A stretch of DNA of 64,000 nucleotides from Winogradskyella undariae (GTDB lineage: Bacteria > Bacteroidota > Bacteroidia > Flavobacteriales > Flavobacteriaceae), in assembly GCF_013285155.1 (NCBI RefSeq), contig NZ_JABTEL010000010.1, forward strand, positions 117,842 through 181,841, in the 5' to 3' direction. The position numbers were made by a program, and so were the translations under genes. Of the stretch, positions 36,977-44,645 are shown in pieces; within the stretch, counting starts at the first letter, position 1; every line of letters begins with the position of its first letter. The notes under the pieces were generated by a model. It saw nothing but the letters and a program-made list of their open reading frames with translations. It did not search any database and was not told the origin of the DNA.

Positions 36977-37633
36977 ATGGCGAAAAAGAAGAACATTAAG
37001 CAAGCTGATTTAATATCATTTTATATGGATTATGTGTTAACTCACAACCATAATCCAAAAACAGTATATGCATTTGCTAAAGACAATAATTTTGAAGAGC
37101 AGACATTCTACGAATTCTTTAGTTCGTTTGAAGCTTTAGAGCAATCTATATTCGAAATTTTCTTTAGCAATGCAATACATGTTTTAGAAAAAAGCGAAGA
37201 GTATCAATCTTTCGATGCCCGCAATAAATTACTAAGTTTTTATTTTACTTTTTTCGAAGTTTTAACCGCTAACAGAAGTTATGTGGTTTACGCTTTAAAT
37301 AAAGAAAAACAGCCGTTAAAGTCTTTAAAACAACTTACACATTTAAGACATAGCTTTAACAAATACATTACGTTTTTAGATATTAAGACGTTAGATCTTA
37401 AACAAGAAAAATTAGAGAAAATTAAGGACAAAACACTTAAAGAATCTGCATGGTTTCAATTGTTGATAACTATTAAATTCTGGTTAGACGACACCTCTAT
37501 TTCTTTTGAAAAAACAGACATTTTTATAGAAAAATCGGTAACCGCTAGTTTCGACTTAATAGATACTACACCTATTAAAAGCCTAATTGATTTTGGTAAA
37601 TTTTTATACAAAGAAAAAATCCACAAAAACTAA
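36977..37633 (+). CDS. TetR family transcriptional regulator
   Basis: A 218-residue regulator with a diverged TetR N-terminal helix-turn-helix (about residues 10-60: NPKTVYAFAKDNNFEEQTFY with EFFSSFEALEQSIFEIFF) and a helical C-terminal ligand or dimer domain like the TetR_C group found in Bacteroidota. It is the first gene of the operon that continues with the ABC1 kinase 5 bp downstream. The promoter module just upstream makes autoregulation plausible, and the same module upstream of 42953 makes this protein one candidate regulator of both operons. The inducer is unknown. Confidence 0.78.
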   Translation: MAKKKNIKQADLISFYMDYVLTHNHNPKTVYAFAKDNNFEEQTFYEFFSSFEALEQSIFEIFFSNAIHVLEKSEEYQSFDARNKLLSFYFTFFEVLTANRSYVVYALNKEKQPLKSLKQLTHLRHSFNKYITFLDIKTLDLKQEKLEKIKDKTLKESAWFQLLITIKFWLDDTSISFEKTDIFIEKSVTASFDLIDTTPIKSLIDFGKFLYKEKIHKN

Positions 37634-37638
37634 TTAGG

Positions 37639-38949
37639 ATGAAAACATTAGACAGTATTCCGATTTCAAAAATATCAAGAGCCTCTAAACTTGTTTCTAC
37701 AGGAGCAAAAGTTGGAGTTAACTACTTGAAATATTATGGAGATAAAATGGTAAATTCTGAAGAAGATGCTAAAAATCGCCTCAATAAAAATAATGCAGAA
37801 GACATCTATGATAGTCTTAAAACATTAAAAGGAAGTGCACTTAAAGTTGCACAGATGCTAAGCATGGAGAAAAGCATATTGCCACAGGCTTATGTAGAAA
37901 AATTTTCTTTATCTCAATTTTCTGTGCCACCATTATCACCACCATTAGTTATAAAAACATTTAAAAAATATTTCGGAAAACATCCCGAAGATATATTTGA
38001 TACTTTTAACGCAACTTCAGTAAACGCTGCCAGCATCGGACAAGTCCATATGGCAGAAAAGGATGGGAAAAAACTTGCTGTGAAAATTCAATATCCTGGA
38101 GTTGCAGAAAGTATTGCTTCTGATTTGGCTTTAGTAAAACCTATTGCTATTAAAATGTTTAATATTAAAGGAAAAGATTCTGATAAGTACTTCAAAGAAG
38201 TTGAAAATAAACTTACAGAAGAAACTAATTACATCTTAGAAATTGCCCAGAGTAAAGAAATTGCTGAGGCTTGTAAACACATTCCGAATTTAAAATTTCC
38301 TGAGTATTACGAAGAATTTTCGTCTGAGCGCATTATAACTATGGATTATATGAAAGGGGAACATCTTTCAGAATTTGTAGCACATAATACAGACCAAGAA
38401 AAGTCTAACAAATTAGGACAAGCTTTATGGGATTTTTACATGTTTCAAATTCACAATCTAAGAAAAGTACATGCAGATCCGCATCCTGGTAATTTTTTAA
38501 TTTCAGATAGCGCAGACTTAATTGCTTTAGATTTTGGTTGTATGAAAACCATTCCGGAAGACTTCTATATTCCTTATTTTGAATTAGCGGAACCAGAATG
38601 TATTCAGAATCCTAAATTGTTTACAGAAAAACTTTATGAACTTGAAATATTACGAAAAGATGATTCTGAAGAAGAAATAACCTTCTTTACCGCGATGTTT
38701 CATGAGTTATTAAGTTTATTTACTAAACCATTTCATGTTGAAGAATTTGATTTTTCAAGTTCGGATTTCTTTAATCAGATTTCAGAAATGGGACAACGCT
38801 ATTCAAAAAGTACTGAGCTTAAAAATATGAATGGAAATAGAGGTTCTACCCACTTTATTTATATCAATAGAACCTTTTTCGGACTTTATAATTTAATGTT
38901 TGATCTTAAAGCTGAAAACGTAAAAATAAATAACTTCAAAAATCTATAA
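37639..38949 (+). CDS. ABC1/AarF (UbiB-like) atypical kinase
   Basis: A 436-residue member of the ABC1/ADCK atypical kinase family, whose bacterial members support ubiquinone or other isoprenoid-lipid metabolism. The Ala-rich loop reads NAASIGQVH, the ATP-binding lysine is in LAVKIQYPG, the catalytic loop is HADPHPGNFL and the metal motif is ALDFGCMK. The family KxGQ motif is altered to KVAQ (69-72), glycine to alanine. No membrane anchor is obvious at the C terminus. It sits 5 bp after the TetR gene, and its stop directly abuts the GTG start of the flavin reductase gene. In this cluster it may act on a lipid or pigment pathway; this is inference. Confidence 0.85.
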   Translation: MKTLDSIPISKISRASKLVSTGAKVGVNYLKYYGDKMVNSEEDAKNRLNKNNAEDIYDSLKTLKGSALKVAQMLSMEKSILPQAYVEKFSLSQFSVPPLSPPLVIKTFKKYFGKHPEDIFDTFNATSVNAASIGQVHMAEKDGKKLAVKIQYPGVAESIASDLALVKPIAIKMFNIKGKDSDKYFKEVENKLTEETNYILEIAQSKEIAEACKHIPNLKFPEYYEEFSSERIITMDYMKGEHLSEFVAHNTDQEKSNKLGQALWDFYMFQIHNLRKVHADPHPGNFLISDSADLIALDFGCMKTIPEDFYIPYFELAEPECIQNPKLFTEKLYELEILRKDDSEEEITFFTAMFHELLSLFTKPFHVEEFDFSSSDFFNQISEMGQRYSKSTELKNMNGNRGSTHFIYINRTFFGLYNLMFDLKAENVKINNFKNL

Positions 38950-39567
38950 GTGGCAGAATTTTCTAAAGAAGACATTGACAAGCTAGAACATATATATAAA
39001 ATAAACCTTATAAACAGTTGTTCTGGATACAAGTCTGCCAATCTAATTGGAACTAAAAGTGAAGATAAAATTTCCAATGTTGCTGTATTTAGTTCCGTAA
39101 CCCATGTGGGGTCAGATCCTGCGTTGTTAGGCTTCTTTATGAGACCAACAACAGTGACGCGCAATACGTATCATAACTTAAAAACAACAGGTTGTTATAC
39201 AATCAACCCAATTTTTGAAGCTATTTTAGAAGACGCACACCATACTTCTGCTAAATATGATGGTGAAATTTCAGAATTTGATGTTACCAATTTAGAAGAA
39301 GAATATAAAGGTGATTTTTTTGCCCCTTTTGTTAAAGGTGCACCACTGCAATTAGCCATGGAATATGTTGAAGAGTATCCTATTAAAGCAAATAATACAA
39401 TTTTGATTATTGGTGCCATTAAAAAAATATATGTTGCTGATAATCTGATAGAAAACGATGGTTTTATTAACTTAGCCAAAGCTAAAATAGCCGCTATAAA
39501 TGGTTTAGACGGTTACAGCATACCAAAGTTAAAAACGCGATTAGACTATCAACGTCCTAAAAGCTAG
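38950..39567 (+). CDS. Flavin reductase-like FMN-binding protein
   Basis: A 205-residue protein of the flavin reductase/FMN-binding split-barrel family. Visible elements are VAVFSSVTHVGSDPALLGFF, MRPTTVTRNTYHNL, YTINPIFEAILEDAHHTSA and NNTILIIGAIKKIYV. The start is GTG at 38950, immediately after the TAA of the preceding gene, so translation is probably coupled. It should bind FMN and use NAD(P)H to supply reduced flavin. In an operon with a photolyase homologue, whose cofactor is FAD, a flavin-reducing partner would make sense, but this is not shown. Confidence 0.85.
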   Translation: MAEFSKEDIDKLEHIYKINLINSCSGYKSANLIGTKSEDKISNVAVFSSVTHVGSDPALLGFFMRPTTVTRNTYHNLKTTGCYTINPIFEAILEDAHHTSAKYDGEISEFDVTNLEEEYKGDFFAPFVKGAPLQLAMEYVEEYPIKANNTILIIGAIKKIYVADNLIENDGFINLAKAKIAAINGLDGYSIPKLKTRLDYQRPKS

Positions 39568-39588
39568 ATTTAAAAACATCGATGGTTT

Positions 39589-41007
39589 ATGAAAATTCTT
39601 ATTACAGGTACAACAGGTTATATTGCTAAACGACTTGCCTTACAATTATTAGAGCAAAATCACGAATTAGTTTGTTGCGTTCGCGACCTTAATCGAATTC
39701 CGGATGAACTAGAAGAGCATTCTAATTGTTCCTTTATAAAAGTAGATTTTTTAAAACCAGAAAATGCTCAAATTCCTAAAGATATCGATGCTGCCTACTA
39801 TCTTATTCATTCAATGGCAACATCTTCTAACGATTTTGAAAGTTTAGAAGAGCGTTGTGCTTCTAATTTTAAAGATTTAGTTTCAAAAACAGAATGCGAA
39901 CAAGTCATTTATTTAAGCGGAATCGTCAATGCAGAAACACTTTCTAAACATTTAAAATCAAGACTTTTAGTTGAAGAAACTCTAAAGTCTAATCATTATG
40001 CTTTAACAACATTTAGAGCAGGAATTATTGTGGGTAGCGGAAGTGCTTCTTTCGAAATTATAAGAGATATTGTAGAAAAATTACCATTTATGATTACCCC
40101 AAAATGGTTAAACACAAAGACACAACCCCTAGCCGTTAGAGACGTGCTTGCTTTTTTATCTGGTGGTTTAGGTAAAAAAGAATTGTACAACAATGCTTAT
40201 GATATTTTTGGACCAGAAATTCTAACTTACAAAGAAATGTTACTTCAATTTGCTGAAGTAAGAGATTTAAAACGCTACATCGTAACGCTTCCTGTGTTAA
40301 CACCAAAGCTATCGTCCTACTGGTTATATTTTGTAACCTCTACTTCGTTTCAATTAGCAGCCGCATTAGTTGATAGTATGAAGGTTGAAGTCATAGGAAG
40401 ACCTAGTAACATTAATGACGTTATTGATATTGAACCTATGGATTATAAAACCGCTGTAGATTTAGCATTTCAAAAAACAGAACAAAATGCCGTTATTTCT
40501 AGCTGGAAAGATGCCGTAAGTAGCGGAAGGTTTAAAGACCAACTTTCTAAACATATAGAGTTACCACAATTCGGTTGTTTTAAAGACACAAGACAAAGAG
40601 CTGTTATAGATGAAGCCTATACATTAGAGAAAATTTGGAGCATTGGCGGTAAAAATGGTTGGTATAGTTTTAATAAATTATGGAAACTGAGAGGCTATAT
40701 GGATAAGCTTTTTGGAGGTGTTGGTTTAAGACGTGGTAGAACACACGATACGTATTTAGAAGCAGGTGACCCCTTAGATTTTTGGCGTGTATTACTCGCT
40801 GACAAAAAAGAAAAACGTTTATTATTATTTGCTGAAATGCGATTGCCAGGTGAAGCTTGGTTAGAGTTTAAAATTGAAAAAGGTCAGCTGTACCAGCGTG
40901 CTGTATTTAGACCAAAAGGAGTTTGGGGCAGATTATATTGGTATTCTGTGTTACCTTTTCATGCCTTTGTTTTTAAAGGAATGATTAACGCTTTGGTTGA
41001 AAAATGA
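39589..41007 (+). CDS. NAD(P)-binding SDR-like protein with DUF2867 domain
   Basis: A 472-residue two-domain protein. The N-terminal atypical SDR Rossmann domain has [13 protein letters not shown] (4-16), [27 protein letters not shown] and [16 protein letters not shown]. The C-terminal part, after about residue 330, is DUF2867 ([57 protein letters not shown]). Similar proteins accompany photolyases in marine bacteria; their reaction is unknown. The stop overlaps the ATG of the DUF2256 gene by four bases (ATGA). Confidence 0.87.
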   Translation: MKILITGTTGYIAKRLALQLLEQNHELVCCVRDLNRIPDELEEHSNCSFIKVDFLKPENAQIPKDIDAAYYLIHSMATSSNDFESLEERCASNFKDLVSKTECEQVIYLSGIVNAETLSKHLKSRLLVEETLKSNHYALTTFRAGIIVGSGSASFEIIRDIVEKLPFMITPKWLNTKTQPLAVRDVLAFLSGGLGKKELYNNAYDIFGPEILTYKEMLLQFAEVRDLKRYIVTLPVLTPKLSSYWLYFVTSTSFQLAAALVDSMKVEVIGRPSNINDVIDIEPMDYKTAVDLAFQKTEQNAVISSWKDAVSSGRFKDQLSKHIELPQFGCFKDTRQRAVIDEAYTLEKIWSIGGKNGWYSFNKLWKLRGYMDKLFGGVGLRRGRTHDTYLEAGDPLDFWRVLLADKKEKRLLLFAEMRLPGEAWLEFKIEKGQLYQRAVFRPKGVWGRLYWYSVLPFHAFVFKGMINALVEK

Positions 41008-41153
41008 AAACGGTAAAGAAAGTAAATCTTCCCATTAAAATCTGTCCTGTTTGTGAACGTCCTTTTAGATGGCGAAAAAAATGGGAAAAGAACTGGAAAA
41101 CTGTAAAGTATTGCAGTGATAAATGTCGAAAACAAAAAACTAAATCTTTTTGA
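41004..41153 (+). CDS. DUF2256 small zinc-ribbon-like protein
   Basis: A 49-residue basic protein. It carries [14 protein letters not shown] (from residue 14) and [10 protein letters not shown] (from residue 36), so two CxxC/CxxxC-type pairs could bind zinc. The pattern matches DUF2256, a family commonly adjacent to cryptochrome/photolyase genes. Its ATG overlaps the stop codon of the DUF2867 gene, and the photolyase homologue begins 80 bp downstream. A nucleic-acid or metal-binding accessory role is plausible but unproven. Confidence 0.85.
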   Translation: MKTVKKVNLPIKICPVCERPFRWRKKWEKNWKTVKYCSDKCRKQKTKSF

Positions 41154-41233
41154 TATTATCTGAACTTATAATCTTTGAGACTCTCATTTCATAGAAATTT
41201 ATTAGACATAATTAGAAACTAAAACTTATAAAA

Positions 41234-42709
41234 TTGAAGAATAAAGAAGCTACAATTATCTTTCCTCATCAACTATTTAAGTCTTCAGAGATTCTAGATT
41301 TAGATTATGAAATTTATCTTGTTGAAGAATTTCTATTCTTTAAACACTACAAGTTTCATAAGCAGAAAATTGCTTTTCATCGTGCTACAATGAAAGCCTA
41401 TGCTTCCTATTTAGAATCTAAGGGGAAAACTGTAAATTATATCGAAGCCATTTCCGATTTATGCGATATTAGAAAACTAATTCCAGAATTGACTAAGGAA
41501 GGCATTACAAAACTTCATATTATTGATCCTACAGATAATTGGCTTCAAAAACGAATTGATTCTGCTACAATTAACTTAGACGTTAAATGGTACACTAATC
41601 CGTTATTTATAAATTCAAAAGAAGACTTAAACACTTTTTTTAAAGCTTCAAAAAAGAAATTCTTTCAAACCTCTTTTTATAAGCAACAACGTAAAAAACA
41701 TCATGTTCTAATGGTTTCTGATGAACCTGAAGGCGGAAAATGGTCTTACGATGCTGACAACAGAAAGAAATATCCAAAGGATAAAACACCACCGAGTATT
41801 CAATTTCCTGATACATCAGATTTTCATGCCGAAGCAACAAACTATGTTAATTCAAATTTTAGTGATCATTATGGTAAACTCACCGATTTTTCTATTTATC
41901 CAATCGATTTTGAAACTTCAGAAGCTTGGTTTCAACAATTTTTAGAACAACGATTTCATGAATTTGGCATCTATGAAGATGCTATTGTAAAAGAAGAACA
42001 TTTTTTAAATCACAGTTTACTTTCACCTTTAATTAATGTTGGTCTATTAAATCCTAAACAAGTTATTGATGAAGCTATTGCATATGCCAAATCTAATAAC
42101 ACCCCCTTGAATTCTACAGAAGGGTTTGTGAGACAAATATTAGGATGGCGAGAATTTATTAGAGGCGTTTATGAGGTAAAAGGCACTGAAGAGCGTAATA
42201 AAAACTTCTGGAAATTCAATAGAAAAATTCCAAAATCTTTCTATGATGGTACAACAGGAATTCCACCAATTGATGACGTAATTAAAAAAATATTAAAAAC
42301 AGGCTATGCACACCATATAGAGCGTTTAATGCTTCTTGGAAATTTTATGGTACTCTGTGAATTCGATCCAGATGAGGTTTACAAATGGTTTATGGAACTC
42401 TTTATAGATGCTTATGATTGGGTGATGGTACCAAATGTGTATGGTATGAGTCTTTTTGCTGATGGAGGCTTAATGTCTACAAAACCATATATAAGCAGTA
42501 GTAATTACATCTTAAAAATGAGTAATTATTCTAAAGGAGATTGGCAACCTATATGGGATGGTTTATTCTGGACATTTATGGATAAACACAGAGATTTCTT
42601 TTTAAGTAATCCTAGATTAGGGATGCTTATTGGAACTTTTGATAAAATGAAGCAAAACAAAAAAGAAGAACACTTTAAAAATGCAGAACAGTTTTTAAAC
42701 CTATTATAA
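41234..42709 (+). CDS. FeS-BCP-type photolyase/cryptochrome homologue lacking the FeS cysteines
   Basis: A 491-residue member of the prokaryotic (6-4) photolyase family (DPRP/FeS-BCP, PhrB-like). An N-terminal antenna-type domain (IIFPHQLF, HRATMKAYASYL) is followed by the FAD domain: TEGFVRQILGWREFIRGVY, TGYAHHIERLMLLGNFMVL and NVYGMSLFADGG. The start is TTG, as the family fold begins almost immediately. From memory of PhrB-type sequences, the four FeS ligand positions are Tyr383 (DEVY instead of DxVC), Ser433 and Asp436 (NYSKGD instead of NYCxGC) and about Pro439 (normally ACPF), with a loop about ten residues shorter. The protein may still bind FAD and act as a photoreceptor or repair enzyme without the cluster. 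Confidence 0.87.
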   Translation: MKNKEATIIFPHQLFKSSEILDLDYEIYLVEEFLFFKHYKFHKQKIAFHRATMKAYASYLESKGKTVNYIEAISDLCDIRKLIPELTKEGITKLHIIDPTDNWLQKRIDSATINLDVKWYTNPLFINSKEDLNTFFKASKKKFFQTSFYKQQRKKHHVLMVSDEPEGGKWSYDADNRKKYPKDKTPPSIQFPDTSDFHAEATNYVNSNFSDHYGKLTDFSIYPIDFETSEAWFQQFLEQRFHEFGIYEDAIVKEEHFLNHSLLSPLINVGLLNPKQVIDEAIAYAKSNNTPLNSTEGFVRQILGWREFIRGVYEVKGTEERNKNFWKFNRKIPKSFYDGTTGIPPIDDVIKKILKTGYAHHIERLMLLGNFMVLCEFDPDEVYKWFMELFIDAYDWVMVPNVYGMSLFADGGLMSTKPYISSSNYILKMSNYSKGDWQPIWDGLFWTFMDKHRDFFLSNPRLGMLIGTFDKMKQNKKEEHFKNAEQFLNLL

Positions 42710-42762
42710 TCTTTGAAAAGAAAGTAAATGTAAAATTTGTGCTCTTTTAAAATAGAAATACT

Positions 42763-42784
42763 TATAATAATAATAATAATAATA
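42763..42784. repeat. TAA trinucleotide microsatellite
   Basis: About seven TAA units in a row lie in the 243-bp gap between the photolyase homologue and the second promoter module. Such a tract could vary in length by slippage, but it is outside any coding region and about 110 bp from the next promoter elements. Confidence 0.7.
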
Positions 42785-42893
42785 TATGAAAGCATAAGAA
42801 AGTTAAAACGACTAATAAAACTTAAAGAACAGTTTAAAAAAATTAAACAAATTATTTCAAATTTATTGCATCTATCATTATTCATAATTAAGT

Positions 42894-42945
42894 GTTAATT
42901 TTTGTTTAACCTTTTAAAACATAAGTTAAACATTTTGTATATTTG
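42894..42945 (+). promoter_or_regulatory. Promoter module B: triple GTTAAAC sites plus perfect -7 box
   Basis: GTTAAT-like and TTTAAC half-sites form an inverted repeat (42894-42910). GTTAAAC follows after 14 bp (42925-42931), then TATATTTG (42938-42945), an exact TAnnTTTG -7 box. All spacings equal those of module A at 36907-36958. The ATG of the following gene starts only 8 bases after the end of the box, so the transcript would be almost leaderless. Confidence 0.65.
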
Positions 42946-42952
42946 AGTAGAT

Positions 42953-43384
42953 ATGATATTAAACACAACACATTATAACGCAGAGCACAAAACTATAATA
43001 TCTGACTTAATTGGCAGACCTTTTAGTTTGGTACAGAAGTTGAGATTAAGGGGTATAGGCTCTAAACGCATGATTATTGACAATGTCAGTCCAAATATGA
43101 TGTCGTTAATGAACAAAGTGTCAGATACTAATTATGCAAATATTGAGTTAAGACCGAAAGGGATTTTAATAATGGTAAATAAAGGATTAAAAAATTTCAC
43201 ATGGATTATTCCTTTCTATCAATTAGTAATTTACAAAACAAATGGCTCTAGCATTCATGCTCAAGGCCGTTTTATACATTTTAGAAACAATATTACATTT
43301 AAAGAAAACAAAACGTTTTTTAATAAATTAATGGATCTAAAAATTAATTATGATTTAGAATATGCAATACCCTACGGAATATGA
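42953..43384 (+). CDS. Conserved hypothetical protein, first gene of the second light-cluster operon
   Basis: A 143-residue soluble protein without a motif I can name. It is basic and shows a beta-rich pattern (NIELRPKGILIMVNKGLKNF, WIIPFYQLVIYKTNGSSI, HAQGRFIHFRNNITF). No signal peptide or membrane helix is seen. Its stop overlaps the ATG of the TIGR03643 gene (ATGA), so the two are translationally coupled. The start lies 8 bp after a -7 box; the next in-frame methionine is at residue 40, so this start is probably right and the mRNA nearly leaderless. Genomic position ties it to the photolyase/folE group. Confidence 0.72.
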   Translation: MILNTTHYNAEHKTIISDLIGRPFSLVQKLRLRGIGSKRMIIDNVSPNMMSLMNKVSDTNYANIELRPKGILIMVNKGLKNFTWIIPFYQLVIYKTNGSSIHAQGRFIHFRNNITFKENKTFFNKLMDLKINYDLEYAIPYGI

Positions 43385-43653
43385 ATTTAGACCTTAGAGC
43401 TGTAGACCGAATTATAGAAATGGCATGGGAAGATAGAACCCCTTTTGAAGCCATTACCTTTCAATTTGATTTGAAAGAACAAGAAGTCATTAACTTAATG
43501 AGAAAAGAGTTAAAACCAAGTAGTTTTAGAATGTGGCGGAAACGCGTACAGGGAAGATCTACTAAACACATAAAAAAAAGAACGTTTGACAAAGGCAGAT
43601 TTAAGTGTTCACGTCAAAAAACAATAACAAATAACTCTATTTCAAAACGATAA
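43381..43653 (+). CDS. TIGR03643 family protein
   Basis: A 90-residue basic protein matching TIGR03643 (DUF2805). The diagnostic stretch reads DRIIEMAWEDRTPFEAITFQ, then FDLKEQEVINLMRKELKPSS and FRMWRKRVQGRSTKH. The central part looks like a helix-turn-helix of the kind that touches DNA, and the tail is rich in Lys and Arg. The family commonly occurs next to cryptochrome/photolyase genes, as here. It overlaps the upstream gene by four bases. Function is not known; a small DNA-binding accessory is possible. Confidence 0.88.
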   Translation: MNLDLRAVDRIIEMAWEDRTPFEAITFQFDLKEQEVINLMRKELKPSSFRMWRKRVQGRSTKHIKKRTFDKGRFKCSRQKTITNNSISKR

Positions 43654-43656
43654 CTC

Positions 43657-43694
43657 GTGCTTTGATTTAAGTCTGGAGTACTTAAATACAGCAC
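43657..43694 (+). other. Intercistronic hairpin before folE
   Basis: GTGCTTTGATTTAAGT (43657-43672) pairs with ACTTAAATACAGCAC (43680-43694), with one bulge and a 7-nt loop. It starts 4 bp after the TIGR03643 stop and ends 14 bp before folE. No T-tract follows, so it is more likely an RNA-processing or stability element than a terminator. Confidence 0.45.
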
Positions 43695-43708
43695 ATTAAA
43701 AAGATTTA

Positions 43709-44401
43709 ATGAATACAAATACAACTTCAAAAACAAATGAAAATTCTTTTAATGGTTTCTCTACAGAAGCGATTGGAGATGATCATTTATTTACCAATTT
43801 AGACACACCAATGAAGCCTAATGCTTTTGAGATGTCTAACGACGAAAAGAAAAACCGTGTTGCTATATTATTTTCAGAAATAATGGATGTTTTAGGTTTG
43901 GACCTTAATGATGATTCACTAAAAGGAACACCGGACCGTGTTGCAAAGATGTATGTAGAAGAAATATTTTCAGGGTTAGACCCTAAAAATAAGCCAAAAG
44001 TGACTCTTTTTGAAAATAAATACCAATATAATCAAATGGTAGTCGAAAAAAATATTACCTTATACTCTAATTGTGAGCATCATTTTGTTCCAATTATAGG
44101 AAAAGCACATGTGGCATACAAATCTTCGGGGAAAGTTATAGGACTTTCTAAATTAAACCGAATTGTACAATATTATGCTAAACGTCCTCAAGTTCAAGAA
44201 CGTTTAACAAACCAGATTGCAAATGAACTAAAAACGGTTTTAGAAACCGAAAATGTTGCTGTAATAATAGATGCAAAACACTTATGTGTATCATCTAGAG
44301 GAGTTAAAGATGATGCTTCTACCACAGTAACAACCTATTATGGAGGTGAATTTAACACCGCTTCAAAAATTGTCGAATTACAAAACTATTTAAAAAATTA
44401 A
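43709..44401 (+). CDS. folE: GTP cyclohydrolase I
   Basis: Converts GTP to 7,8-dihydroneopterin triphosphate, the first step of pterin and folate synthesis. The 230-residue protein has a variable N-terminal extension of about 50 residues, then LKGTPDRVAKMYVEEIF, the zinc and active-site motif SNCEHHFVPIIGKAHVAY, SKLNRIVQYYAKRPQVQERL and HLCVSSRGVKD with the second zinc cysteine. Its place in a photolyase-associated operon rather than a folate operon suggests it supplies a pterin or folate antenna precursor or another pterin cofactor on demand. Confidence 0.94.
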   Translation: MNTNTTSKTNENSFNGFSTEAIGDDHLFTNLDTPMKPNAFEMSNDEKKNRVAILFSEIMDVLGLDLNDDSLKGTPDRVAKMYVEEIFSGLDPKNKPKVTLFENKYQYNQMVVEKNITLYSNCEHHFVPIIGKAHVAYKSSGKVIGLSKLNRIVQYYAKRPQVQERLTNQIANELKTVLETENVAVIIDAKHLCVSSRGVKDDASTTVTTYYGGEFNTASKIVELQNYLKN

Positions 44402-44404
44402 GCT

Positions 44405-44635
44405 ATGGAAACAGTAGAAAAGGCTTTAGAATTTGAAAACAGAAAATTTTCATTTAAAACAACAAGTGACAGAATATTAGCAGCTAGAGAAGCTAAGGAT
44501 TTAATATTAGAAGTCAACGAATTATATAAAAAAGAAAAGGACGCTAAACTTATGGATATTATGAAGCGTTTGACCGTTATTAAACAAAAAATTGAAAAAC
44601 GATTAAAAGGAAGACCTTTAACAGCTACATCTTAA
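44405..44635 (+). CDS. Small helical protein of unknown function
   Basis: A 76-residue highly charged protein, predicted almost fully alpha-helical with a coiled-coil-like run (AAREAKDLILEVNELYKKEK, then MDIMKRLTVIKQKIEKRLKG). I do not recognise the family. It begins 3 bp after the folE stop and ends 10 bp before the SDR gene, so it belongs to the same transcript. It could be a small partner of one of these enzymes. Confidence 0.75.
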   Translation: METVEKALEFENRKFSFKTTSDRILAAREAKDLILEVNELYKKEKDAKLMDIMKRLTVIKQKIEKRLKGRPLTATS

Positions 44636-44645
44636 TATATATAAG

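Noticed and set aside
38886..39479. Two minus-strand frames of about 92-94 codons opposite the flavin reductase gene
   Set aside because: Fully antisense to a conserved coding sequence and without recognisable domains.
42763..42784. TAA tract as a CRISPR-like or phase-variable control element
   Set aside because: A simple trinucleotide tract with no spacers, and not between the promoter elements and a gene start.
42526..42885. Minus-strand 119-codon frame over the photolyase 3' end and the TAA repeat
   Set aside because: Low-complexity Ile/Lys/Phe composition from the AT-rich repeat, no family resemblance, overlaps a well-supported gene.
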